Part shown: positions 6,226 to 13,730 of the stretch, piece by piece
Layout of the letters: each line of letters opens with the position of its first letter
How positions within the stretch are numbered: position 1 is the first letter of the stretch
Assembly (NCBI GenBank): GCA_027073795.1
Contig: JALTEW010000171.1
Coordinates: forward strand, 1 to 25,858
Direction of reading: 5' to 3'
DNA: 25,858 nt
Source: a bacterium
GTDB taxonomy: Bacteria > Desulfobacterota > S145-22
Made by a program: the position numbers and the translations under genes
The notes under the pieces: generated by a model
The model's database searches: none
What the model was told of the DNA's origin: nothing
What the model saw: only the letters and a program-made list of their open reading frames with translations

Positions 6226-7281
6226 ATGGTTGACTTTGTAAGAGGCGCCTCGCACCGGCGGCGGGGCGTCTTTATCTTTTTAGCTCTTAGCCTGTCTCTG
6301 GTGCTGGTTATCTTATTATCGACGGGGATGGGGTATATCCGAATCGCACCCCTCACTGTTCTCAAGGTGGTTTTTTCCAAGCTGAGCGGCAACAAACAAA
6401 TGCTCAAGGGGCTCGATAGAATTTTCCCTTATGTGATATGGGATATCCGCCTGCCGCGCATCCTCACAGCCGCGATCGTGGGATGTGGCCTTTCTATCTC
6501 GGGGGTAGTTTTTCAGGGAATCCTGTTGAACCCTTTGGCTGACCCTTATACCTTGGGAATTTCTGCCGGTGCGGCTTTCGGGGCCTCCATTGCTCTTCTG
6601 ATGGAGATCCCCCTTTTGGGTGCCTATTCGGTTCCGATTTTCGCCTTTATTGGGTCACTGTTCACCCTGCTGTTCGTTCTCTCTATTTCCTCATTCGAAG
6701 GGAGGATTGCTTCCAACAACCTGATTCTGTCAGGCATTATCGTGGCAACGGTTCTGTCAGCTGGTATCAGCTTTATCAAGTATGTGGCGGATGAACAGGT
6801 TAGTGTGATTGTCTTTTGGCTTTTGGGTAGCTTTAACTCCCGCACGTGGATCGATGTCTTTTTGACCTTCGTGATTGTAGTATCCGGTGGCCTTTTCTGT
6901 TTTTATTTCTCCCGTGACCTGAATGCCATGGCCCTGGGTGACAGGATCGCCATGTCGCTGGGGGTCCATGCCAATCGAATCCGCGTGGCGCTGCTTGTGG
7001 CGGCGTCCCTGATTGCCTCGGTCTGTGTGGCTGTTTCAGGAATTATTGGGTTCGTCGGGCTGGTCATTCCCCACCTGATGCGCTTTATGGTGGGCCCAGA
7101 CAATCGAATCCTGATTCCCACCTCGGCTCTGTTAGGAGGAAGCATGCTTCTGATCGCCGATACCGTGACGCGGGCGGTGCTTCCGCATGAAATCCCTATC
7201 GGTGTCTTGACGGCCATCATCGGGGGACCGGTTTTCTGCTACGTCTTCAGAAGACAGCGGAGGGTGATGATTCATGGGTAA
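6226..7281 (+). CDS. FecCD/BtuC-family ABC transporter permease
   Basis: A 351-residue inner-membrane permease that would form a homodimeric channel for a corrinoid, heme, siderophore or cobalt complex. It is hydrophobic throughout, with about ten predicted membrane segments after a basic N-terminus. The family signatures are present: IWDIRLPRILTAAIVGCGLS, NPLADPYTLGISAGAAFGAS, LILSGIIVATVLSAGISF, FWLLGSFNSRTW, and GIIGFVGLVIPHLMRFMVGP near the C-terminal coupling region. The stop overlaps the start of the ATPase gene by 8 nt, so the two are probably translated together. The riboswitch upstream and CbiL downstream favour a cobalt or corrinoid-type substrate, but the exact substrate is inference. 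Confidence 0.93.
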   Translation: MVDFVRGASHRRRGVFIFLALSLSLVLVILLSTGMGYIRIAPLTVLKVVFSKLSGNKQMLKGLDRIFPYVIWDIRLPRILTAAIVGCGLSISGVVFQGILLNPLADPYTLGISAGAAFGASIALLMEIPLLGAYSVPIFAFIGSLFTLLFVLSISSFEGRIASNNLILSGIIVATVLSAGISFIKYVADEQVSVIVFWLLGSFNSRTWIDVFLTFVIVVSGGLFCFYFSRDLNAMALGDRIAMSLGVHANRIRVALLVAASLIASVCVAVSGIIGFVGLVIPHLMRFMVGPDNRILIPTSALLGGSMLLIADTVTRAVLPHEIPIGVLTAIIGGPVFCYVFRRQRRVMIHG

Positions 7282-8065
7282 TCCGGTCTTTGACATTACA
7301 GGGCTTCGGTTTGGCTTTGGAAGTCACACCGTCGTTAACGGACTCGATTTAAAGATCGAACCCGGACACTTCTACGGCATCGTTGGTCCCAATGGATGTG
7401 GAAAGAGCACTCTCCTGATGCTGATGATGGGATATTATCAGGCAACGGAAGGGCATATCCTTTTTGATGGACGCGAAATCTCAAAATATTCCAGGCGTCA
7501 CCTCGCCAGGAAAATGGCCCTGGTCCCCCAGGATTTTACGATAAACTTTGATTTTTCCGTACGGGATATCGTGATGATGGGGCGCTATCCCTACCTCCCC
7601 AGGTTTGCCACCCCAAGCCGGGAAGAGGTCGAAAAAGGTGGCGCCATTATGAGCGAGATGGGTATTGCCACGCTGGGGGGCCGTTCGGTCCTCGCGTTGA
7701 GTGGTGGGGAAAAGCAGCGGGTGGTTTTTGCCCGCGCCCTCGCACAGGATACGCCAGTGCTCCTGCTGGACGAAGCTACTTCAAACATGGATATTCATCA
7801 CACCCTTCACACCCTTGACCGGGTTACGCAGCGGGTCTTGGCGGGCAGAACAGCTATCGGGGTTTTCCACGATCTGAACCTCGCTGCCATGTACTGCGAC
7901 CGGATGGTTTTTATGGCAAAAGGGCGCATCCTCACGCGGGGAGAAACCAGTGAGGTCTTTTGTGAGGACATGATAGAAAAGACCTTTAGGGTTAGAGGAA
8001 GAGTTATCGCCCATCCGTTTGCAGCGGGTAAACAGGTGGTTTTTCAAAAGCAGAGTATGTTATGA
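7274..8065 (+). CDS. FecE/BtuD-family ABC transporter ATP-binding protein
   Basis: A 263-residue cytoplasmic ATPase that powers the adjacent FecCD-type permease. All catalytic elements are visible: Walker A GPNGCGKST (38-46), Q-loop VPQDF (Q86), ABC signature LSGGEKQRV (142-150), Walker B VLLLDEA (162-168) and the switch histidine in GVFHDLN (H199). It overlaps the permease by 8 nt and the binding-protein gene by 4 nt (ATGA). It belongs to the iron/cobalamin importer subfamily; the substrate is not set by its sequence. Confidence 0.94.
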   Translation: MGNPVFDITGLRFGFGSHTVVNGLDLKIEPGHFYGIVGPNGCGKSTLLMLMMGYYQATEGHILFDGREISKYSRRHLARKMALVPQDFTINFDFSVRDIVMMGRYPYLPRFATPSREEVEKGGAIMSEMGIATLGGRSVLALSGGEKQRVVFARALAQDTPVLLLDEATSNMDIHHTLHTLDRVTQRVLAGRTAIGVFHDLNLAAMYCDRMVFMAKGRILTRGETSEVFCEDMIEKTFRVRGRVIAHPFAAGKQVVFQKQSML

Positions 8066-9483
8066 AACGATTATGCATCATTATCTTCATGGTTGCGCTG
8101 GGAATTGGTGCGATTTGTGGTGCCTCACACGCCCTGATGATCAAAGATGCGAGCGGTCTGACCGTAACGGTTAACCCCCCTTACAAACGCATCATTTCCC
8201 TCTATGGGGCCCATACAGAGAACCTGTTTGCCCTTGGTCTGGGCAAGGAGATTATTGGCGTCTCCCGGCATGAGGCCTATCCACCGGAGGCGACGCGGAA
8301 ACCGGCCTTCAGCTATCATGACGACGCAGAGAGGTTTCTATCAGCGCATCCCGACCTTGTCCTGATACGCCCCATGATTGCCCGGGGCTACCCGAGCTTG
8401 ATTGAAAAGTTGAGGAAGGCTGGAATTACCGTGGTTTCCCTACAGCCCCGCACCGTTGGTGAAATGTTTGATTACTGGAAGACGCTGGGGGTTTTGACGG
8501 GACGGAAAGAAGCAGCGGAGGGGATGATTCATCGTTTCGAAGGGGAGCTGGATATTATTGAGCGAATGGTATCCCGCATTCCAAAAACTGAACGCAAACG
8601 GGTTTATTTTGAGTCCATTCATTCCCGGATGAAAACCTTCGCTCCCTCTTCTATTGCCCTTTTCGCCCTGAAAACAGCTGGTGGAATTAATGTGGCTGCC
8701 GACGCGAAATCGACCCACGGCACCAACATTGCTGATTACGGGAAGGAGCACATCCTTTCCCATGCCCATGAGATCGATGTTTTCCTGTCGCAGCGGGGTG
8801 CCATGAACCATGTGACCAAGAGAAGGATCTATGAAGAAGCGGGGTTTGAGGCCATCAAGGCGGTCAAAAACAGGCAGGTGTATATCATTGACGAAATGAT
8901 CGTCTCACGCCCCACGCCACGCCTCACGATCGGGATCTATCAGATAGGTCGGTTTCTCTATCCTTCCGTTTTTAACGATGTAACGTCTCTGACATATGAC
9001 AAGTTTCTCACGCGGGCACGTTTTGCAGAGATGTTTATAAAAATGGCGGGGATTCCCTTCACGACCCCTATCTATCGTCGCATCACAGCCATGAAAAAGA
9101 AGGTGAAACACCTCTATGGGGATTTCAAGGATGTGGATTACCGCCGGATAGCCGCCACCTTTATCGAAACGGCTGTGACAAGGGGTTTGTTCAGAGATAT
9201 TCAGGGCAACCGGTTCTTCCCTGATAGATACGTACGACGATGTGATATTGCTTACAGTCTATTCGTTGGGCTCGACCTTCCGGAGGCGAAGCCATGCAAA
9301 GTGATTGACGTTCCGGCTGATGGGCCGTACTATCCCTATATCACCGCGGTCTCGGGCCTTGGCATGATGAAGTTATCAAAAGGGAAATTCTTTCCCGGTC
9401 ACACCGTTACAGGGCTCCAAACCTATAAGATCTTGAAAAGAGCCCTGAAACTGATAAAAAGTAAAGGGAATAAACATTTATGA
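8062..9483 (+). CDS. BtuF-like substrate-binding protein with C-terminal SLH-like repeats
   Basis: A 473-residue exported protein. Residues 1-24 form a signal peptide, probably cut after ASHA; the cysteine at 19 is not in a proper lipobox. Residues about 35-305 are a class III periplasmic binding domain (YKRIISLYGAHTENLFALGL; SYHDDAERFLSAHPDLVLIR; VYIIDEMIVSRP), the binding partner of the upstream permease and ATPase. Residues about 316-465 resemble S-layer homology repeats: LTRARFAEMFIKMAGI, then FKDVDYRRIAATFIETAVTR with GLFRDIQGNRFFPDRYVRRC, then IDVPADGPYYPYITAVSGLG followed by KGKFFPGHTVTGLQTYKIL. Such repeats usually attach proteins to the cell wall or secondary polymers. Binding proteins of this class normally end near 300 residues, so the tail of about 165 residues is an added module. 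The gene overlaps both neighbours by 4 nt. Confidence 0.88.
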   Translation: MKRLCIIIFMVALGIGAICGASHALMIKDASGLTVTVNPPYKRIISLYGAHTENLFALGLGKEIIGVSRHEAYPPEATRKPAFSYHDDAERFLSAHPDLVLIRPMIARGYPSLIEKLRKAGITVVSLQPRTVGEMFDYWKTLGVLTGRKEAAEGMIHRFEGELDIIERMVSRIPKTERKRVYFESIHSRMKTFAPSSIALFALKTAGGINVAADAKSTHGTNIADYGKEHILSHAHEIDVFLSQRGAMNHVTKRRIYEEAGFEAIKAVKNRQVYIIDEMIVSRPTPRLTIGIYQIGRFLYPSVFNDVTSLTYDKFLTRARFAEMFIKMAGIPFTTPIYRRITAMKKKVKHLYGDFKDVDYRRIAATFIETAVTRGLFRDIQGNRFFPDRYVRRCDIAYSLFVGLDLPEAKPCKVIDVPADGPYYPYITAVSGLGMMKLSKGKFFPGHTVTGLQTYKILKRALKLIKSKGNKHL

Positions 9484-10238
9484 AGAAAGGGCTTGGAACT
9501 TTTTATGGAATTGGTGTGGGACCGGGTGATCCGGAGCTTATAACCGTCAAGGCCGCGAAAATTCTTGGTAAGCTAAAGGTTGTCTTCACTGCGGCGTCCA
9601 CGAAAAATAATTACAGTGTGGCCTACGAAATTGCGAAGTCCTACATCCCGAAGACGGTGGAAATCGTTCCGCTGCCATTCCGGATGACCCTGAAACATAC
9701 GGCGCGGCGACAGGCACGGGAGGAAAACGCAAAAAAGGTGCTTCAGGTCCTGAGCCAAGGGGAAGATGCCGCCTTTTTGACTCTTGGGGATCCCCTTACA
9801 TATTCCACGTTCAGTTACCTGGCCAAGGCCTTAAAGGGCATTGAACCAGACCTTTCCATACAAACCGTCCCCGGTGTGACCTCCTACCAGGCGGCTGCCT
9901 CCCGGCTGCTGGTGCCACTTGCTGAAGGGGAAGAATCCATGCTTGTCCTTTCTGGATCCCAGGGCGGCGCGGCCTTGAGAGAAGCCGCTGGCAAAGTAGA
10001 TAATATCATTATGCTTAAGGCATACAAGAACTTCGAAAATATTCTGGCGACCCTCGAGGAGTTGAACCTTGTGGATCACACCATCGGCATCAGCCGTTGC
10101 GGGCTGGACGGGGAAGAAATCATCACGGACATCCGAAGATTCAAGGACCATCATCCCCCCTATTTCACCCTGCTAATTATCAAATCAGGAATGCTGCATG
10201 AAAGCTCTTGTATAGAAACTTGTCAAGGTAACATTTGA
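9480..10238 (+). CDS. cbiL: Precorrin-2 / cobalt-factor II C20-methyltransferase
   Basis: A 252-residue cytoplasmic SAM-dependent methylase that adds the C20 methyl group after cobalt insertion. It has the tetrapyrrole methylase fold: YGIGVGPGDPELITVKAAKI at 10-29, the AAFLTLGDPLTYSTFSYLAK stretch near 97-116, and VPGVTSYQAAASRL near 135-148. TFSYL after GDPLTYS and the overall length distinguish CbiL/CobI from the CbiF/CbiH relatives in the same window. It starts within the stop of the binding-protein gene (ATGA overlap) and is the last gene of the riboswitch operon. With the upstream CbiK in the same operon, the cobalt form (CbiL) is more likely than CobI. Confidence 0.92.
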   Translation: MKKGLGTFYGIGVGPGDPELITVKAAKILGKLKVVFTAASTKNNYSVAYEIAKSYIPKTVEIVPLPFRMTLKHTARRQAREENAKKVLQVLSQGEDAAFLTLGDPLTYSTFSYLAKALKGIEPDLSIQTVPGVTSYQAAASRLLVPLAEGEESMLVLSGSQGGAALREAAGKVDNIIMLKAYKNFENILATLEELNLVDHTIGISRCGLDGEEIITDIRRFKDHHPPYFTLLIIKSGMLHESSCIETCQGNI

Positions 10239-10250
10239 TACGCAAGTCAT

Positions 10251-10277
10251 TTGACAACCTATCCTGTTAAGTATAGA
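10251..10277 (+). promoter_or_regulatory. Putative promoter of the DNA methyltransferase gene
   Basis: A perfect TTGACA (10251-10256) is followed by TATAGATT from 10272, a spacer of 15 nt (or 17 to TAGATT). The box sits 33 nt before the ATG at 10310. A similar GTATAGA...TTGT.AA text occurs just upstream (10210-10226), so the site may be duplicated. It suggests that the methyltransferase is transcribed independently of the riboswitch. Confidence 0.45.
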
Positions 10278-10309
10278 TTTTGTTAAACAGCCACGATATT
10301 ATTAATGAG

Positions 10310-11617
10310 ATGGTGACCAATCATATAATCTACTTAGGGGATTCTAGAAAAATGACCGGAGTGAAGGACGCTTCGGTCCATCTCGTTGTTACCTCTCCGC
10401 CCTATTGGCAGTTAAAAGATTATGGGAATGAGAATCAGATAGGATTTGACGATTCCTACGAGAGCTATATTAACCATCTGAACCTGGTCTGGAAAGAATG
10501 TCATCGTGTGCTTCATCCAGGGTGTCGCCTCATTGTTAATATCGGAGATCAGTTTGCCCGAGCCGTCTACTATGGCCGCTACAAGGTTATTCCCATCAGA
10601 ACTGAGATTATACGTTTCTGCGAAACCATTGGCTTTGATTACATGGGGGCAATCATCTGGCAGAAAAAAACAACGATGAATACCACAGGTGGCGCGACGG
10701 TGATGGGATCCTATCCCTACCCACGGAATGGAATTGTTGAGATTGATTATGAGTTTATTCTTCTATTCAAAAAACAGGGCAGGCCACCCAAGGTGGACAG
10801 GGAAGCGAAAGAAAACTCCCGTTTAACGAAAGAGCAGTGGAAAGAGTATTTTTCCGGACATTGGTATTTCAATGGGGAGCGGCAAAAAGAGCATATCGCC
10901 ATGTTTCCCGTAGAACTTCCAAAACGTGTTATCGAGATGTTTACATTCAGAGGGGAAACGGTTCTTGATCCCTTTCTGGGGAGTGGGACGACCACAGAGG
11001 CGGCGATCCTTTTGGAAAGGAATTCTGTCGGATTTGAAATAAACAGAGATTTCCTTAAAACTATCAAGTCTCGCTTGAAAAAGTATCAGCAATCTACCAT
11101 TTTCAGATCTGGCTGCGAGATAGTGTATAAGCAAGAATCCTCACCGGATATAAACTGGGAAGAAGAAATTGACAAGTTGCCCTACCGCTTTCACGATTCG
11201 GTCCGTTTTGACAAAAAGATAGACCCAAGAAAAATGAGATTTGGTTCAAAGGTAGCAATAAGCGACGTAATAGAAGGGAATAACGGAAGAGAAGATTATT
11301 TTTCCGTAAAAAAAATTATCGATGTCAATCTCTTGCAATTGAACAACGAAATAGTTGTTCGCCTGATAGGGGTTAAGCCAAAGGGAGGGAAAGAAAAGGA
11401 AGCCCTTGAGTTCTTGAAAAAAAAGATAGGGAAAGGAAGGATTTATTTAAGATTCGATACCCATAAATATGACCAACAAAATCGTTTGCTGGCATATCTT
11501 TACATGAAAAACAAGACCTTTGTGAACGCGCATTTGATCAAGAAAGGTTTGGCGGAGATAGATTCGGAAATTCCCTTTCGATTAATGTCAAAGTTTTACA
11601 AACTGAAGCAAGGATAG
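10310..11617 (+). CDS. Site-specific DNA methyltransferase with C-terminal SNase-like domain
   Basis: A 435-residue beta-class (N4-cytosine or N6-adenine) DNA methyltransferase. Motif IV is TSPPYW (28-33), more typical of N4-cytosine enzymes. Motif I is LDPFLGSGTT (219-228), which follows motif IV as in the beta class, and NHIIYLGDSRKM opens the domain. The region between (IIWQKKTT, GHWYFNGERQKEH) would recognise the target. Residues about 334-420 resemble a staphylococcal nuclease/Tudor-SN fold: VVRLIGVKPKG, EALEFLKKKIGKGRIYLRFD, NRLLAYLYM, FVNAHLIKKGLAEID. The nuclease residues look incomplete: the DTPE loop reads KPKG and the DGDT loop reads DVNL, so this part may bind rather than cut. The ATG at 10310 is preferred to TTG 10280 because the family N-terminus begins there; neither start has a strong ribosome-binding site. 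The sequence recognised is unknown. Confidence 0.88.
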   Translation: MVTNHIIYLGDSRKMTGVKDASVHLVVTSPPYWQLKDYGNENQIGFDDSYESYINHLNLVWKECHRVLHPGCRLIVNIGDQFARAVYYGRYKVIPIRTEIIRFCETIGFDYMGAIIWQKKTTMNTTGGATVMGSYPYPRNGIVEIDYEFILLFKKQGRPPKVDREAKENSRLTKEQWKEYFSGHWYFNGERQKEHIAMFPVELPKRVIEMFTFRGETVLDPFLGSGTTTEAAILLERNSVGFEINRDFLKTIKSRLKKYQQSTIFRSGCEIVYKQESSPDINWEEEIDKLPYRFHDSVRFDKKIDPRKMRFGSKVAISDVIEGNNGREDYFSVKKIIDVNLLQLNNEIVVRLIGVKPKGGKEKEALEFLKKKIGKGRIYLRFDTHKYDQQNRLLAYLYMKNKTFVNAHLIKKGLAEIDSEIPFRLMSKFYKLKQG

Positions 11618-11621
11618 ACCC

Positions 11622-11846
11622 TTGAAAAAGGAATTCAAAATTTCCAACGTTGAGATCAAAGAGCTCCTTGGGGCTCCAGACTTGGATCTTCCAAAATATT
11701 CCACACAGATTATCAACCTTGCGAATCAGAACGCTCAGGCAACCCGTCCAAGAATCGTTGGACGTTTTCAGGAGGCGATATTAAAAAGGGTGGCCAATAT
11801 TCTGGGCAAGCCCTATCGATTAGCCAATCCAGATGAAGAAGCTTAA
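11622..11846 (+). pseudogene. 74-codon remnant of a type II restriction endonuclease
   Basis: Starts with TTG at 11622, 4 nt after the methyltransferase stop, so it is translationally linked to it. The N-terminal two-thirds reads ISNVEIKELLGAPDLDLPKY then STQIINLANQNAQATRPRIV. This resembles the start of some type II restriction endonucleases, and I most associate the NLANQNAQ.TRP phrase with the MjaII/TdeIII group. Such enzymes are usually several times longer. Here the frame ends at TAA 11844-11846 inside a stem-loop, and only 36 nt separate it from the next gene, so there is no room for the rest. It is therefore most likely a truncated partner of the methyltransferase. A complete small protein of unknown function cannot be excluded. 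Confidence 0.55.
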
Positions 11847-11880
11847 CCATAATTTACCATAGAGGTAAAAGTTAGCTTTT
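11839..11880. terminator. Stem-loop between convergent genes, probable bidirectional terminator
   Basis: The inner stem TTTACC (11853-11858) / GGTAAA (11864-11869) has a 5-nt loop. The outer arm AAGC-TAAC (11839-11847, one bulged T) pairs with GTTAGCTT (11871-11878) and runs into TTTT on the plus strand. It sits exactly where the plus-strand methyltransferase unit meets the minus-strand cbi operon. It is AT-rich with a short T-run, so efficiency is uncertain. Confidence 0.5.
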
Positions 11881-11882
11881 CA

Positions 11883-13730
11883 TCACTTTGTTTTTCTTTC
11901 ATAACCCCGCCGTGTCACCATTTTCCTCCCATTTGGCGTGTCTAGAACGAAGGTGTCATCGTTTCCGATAATGACAATGGAATTCATGTTGATTTCTTCA
12001 TCAAGGAAGTCCTTAAGCGTGGAAATGACCGCGTGCTGGCCTGTCCGCAGGGCATGGGTAACGATGGCGACAGGCGTGTCAGGGGCACGGTGCTTGAGAA
12101 ATGCCTCTTGAAGCAGGGCGATGAGGCGAGTTCGTTTCCTGCTTTTTGGATTATAGATCACCGTTACCATGCCGGAGGCCGCTGCCGTTTGGATGCGAGA
12201 GATCACCGTTTCCGTGGGTGTAAGTAGATTGGAAAGGCTCAGGGTAATATAATCATTCGTTAGAGGGGCTCCAACAACGGACGCGGCGCTTACCGCTGCG
12301 GTGATCCCGGGTGAGATCTTGATGTCAAACCTCTCATTTACTTGCCCGGAAAGCTCGAGGGCAAGTCCGGCTAGGCCATAAACCCCCGCGTCGCCGGATG
12401 CGACAAGCGCGACGTTCTTTCCCTCTGCTGCGGCATTGATAGCGGCCTTGACACGTTCAATCTCTTTTGTCATCCCCGTCTGGATTATTTCTTTTCCTTT
12501 AACGAGGGGGTGAATCAGTGCGAGGTATTTTGTGTATCCCGCGATGACATCTGCACGCCTCAGGGTCTCACGGGCGTGGAGGGTCATGTAGCGGGAGTCA
12601 CCGGGTCCGATTCCCACAATGGAAAGCTTTCCCTTTCCCGAAGGAGAATAGTGGAGGAGGCCTCGTGCCACCGCCACGGTCACATTCCCAATTTTCTGTT
12701 TCTGTACAACCAACTCCGCCCCTTCCCCCGCGGCCAGCAGCGCGGCTGGTTCCGCGACCCCCTTTGCGCCCAGGTGTTTCATGGCGTGTGGGGAATCAGG
12801 GGAAAGACCCTGGTAGCGTTCCGAGACGGCATTCAGCGCTTCGGACGGATAAGTCTGAAACGGAACCTTCCAGGCCATGGCTATCTCGCGCAGACCATTT
12901 TCACTTGTCTTCTTGTCCGCTGAAGCAACACGACAAACGGAAAGGGGGGAGAGATGGTGTGCCTTAAGAACCCGCTGAACGGCGGCATCGATTTCTTCTC
13001 GGGACGTTCCACTGTTACATCCGATGCCCAGTGACAGGGTCGGGGGGCGCAGGAAAAGCACGTGTCCTTTTCGCGAGGCGGGTAAATCTACAACCGTATC
13101 CGTGATGATGCAAATCCCCGTATACTTTTTAAAAACACCCTCATCAATTGCCTCAAAATGATCCACGGCCGGAAAGTGGGATTGGATAGCCTTGAATAAT
13201 GTGAAATCGCAGACGAGTGCAACCGGCTCTCCGTTCAGAAGGGCCATGGAGGTTTTTCTGATGGCTGCTTTGGGCTCTACCCGTGCATCTATCTGCCGCG
13301 CCAGGGTATCAAAGGCAGTCAGTCCATTAACATCCGTCGCCGTGGTAATGACCGGGTCTGCTCCCACGATGGCGGCAACCTCTTCCGCGAGGGCATTGGC
13401 ACCCCCTAAGTGGCCTGAAACCAGGCTGACGGCATGGCGACCCGCTTCATCCACGACCACAACGGCGGGGTCCTCCATCTTGGATTTCAGAAGCGGGGCA
13501 ATCACCCTCACCACGATTCCCGTGGCCATGATAAAGATATGTGCATCGTAGGCGCGAAAATGGCTTTCCACAGCAGGTGCCAGTTGTCTAAAGGTGTCAA
13601 CCGCATGTCCTGCTGCCTCCTTTTTTCGGCTTTCAGGGAAAAAGAGGCGGCTATGAGGAATCACCTGCGCCAACTGTCCGGCAAGGTGCAAGCTCCTTTC
13701 TGACAGGCACCAGACCGCGGTGTCACTCAT
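11883..13730 (-). CDS. cbiGH: CbiG-CbiH fusion: cobalt-precorrin-5A hydrolase / precorrin-3B C17-methyltransferase
   Basis: A 615-residue bifunctional enzyme. The N-terminal part (to about residue 365) is CbiG, which opens the delta-lactone and releases acetaldehyde. It shows FIMATGIVVRVIAPLLKSKM, VVVDEAGRHAVSLVSGHLGG with ANALAEEVA, and the C-terminal CbiG domain LSLGIGCNSGTSREEIDAAV. The C-terminal part is CbiH, the C17 methylase that performs ring contraction (LSIVGIGPGDSRYMTLHARE, ALVASGDAGVYGLAGLALEL, ISPGITAAVSAASVVGAPLT). The two steps are close together in the anaerobic route, which fits a fusion. The ATG at 13730 overlaps the cbiF stop by 8 nt (ATGAGTGA) and is preferred to a start 93 nt upstream that lies inside cbiF. 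It is the last gene of the minus-strand cbi operon. Confidence 0.93.
   Translation of the reverse strand: MSDTAVWCLSERSLHLAGQLAQVIPHSRLFFPESRKKEAAGHAVDTFRQLAPAVESHFRAYDAHIFIMATGIVVRVIAPLLKSKMEDPAVVVVDEAGRHAVSLVSGHLGGANALAEEVAAIVGADPVITTATDVNGLTAFDTLARQIDARVEPKAAIRKTSMALLNGEPVALVCDFTLFKAIQSHFPAVDHFEAIDEGVFKKYTGICIITDTVVDLPASRKGHVLFLRPPTLSLGIGCNSGTSREEIDAAVQRVLKAHHLSPLSVCRVASADKKTSENGLREIAMAWKVPFQTYPSEALNAVSERYQGLSPDSPHAMKHLGAKGVAEPAALLAAGEGAELVVQKQKIGNVTVAVARGLLHYSPSGKGKLSIVGIGPGDSRYMTLHARETLRRADVIAGYTKYLALIHPLVKGKEIIQTGMTKEIERVKAAINAAAEGKNVALVASGDAGVYGLAGLALELSGQVNERFDIKISPGITAAVSAASVVGAPLTNDYITLSLSNLLTPTETVISRIQTAAASGMVTVIYNPKSRKRTRLIALLQEAFLKHRAPDTPVAIVTHALRTGQHAVISTLKDFLDEEINMNSIVIIGNDDTFVLDTPNGRKMVTRRGYERKTK

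Noticed and set aside
10205..10277. Operator for a restriction-modification controller protein at the near-duplicated GTATAGA sites
   Set aside because: The duplication is imperfect, and no controller gene lies near the methyltransferase.
12510..12967. Plus-strand open frames inside cbiGH (137 and 100 codons)
   Set aside because: Shadows of the well-supported cbiGH frame; low-complexity, arginine- and proline-rich products.
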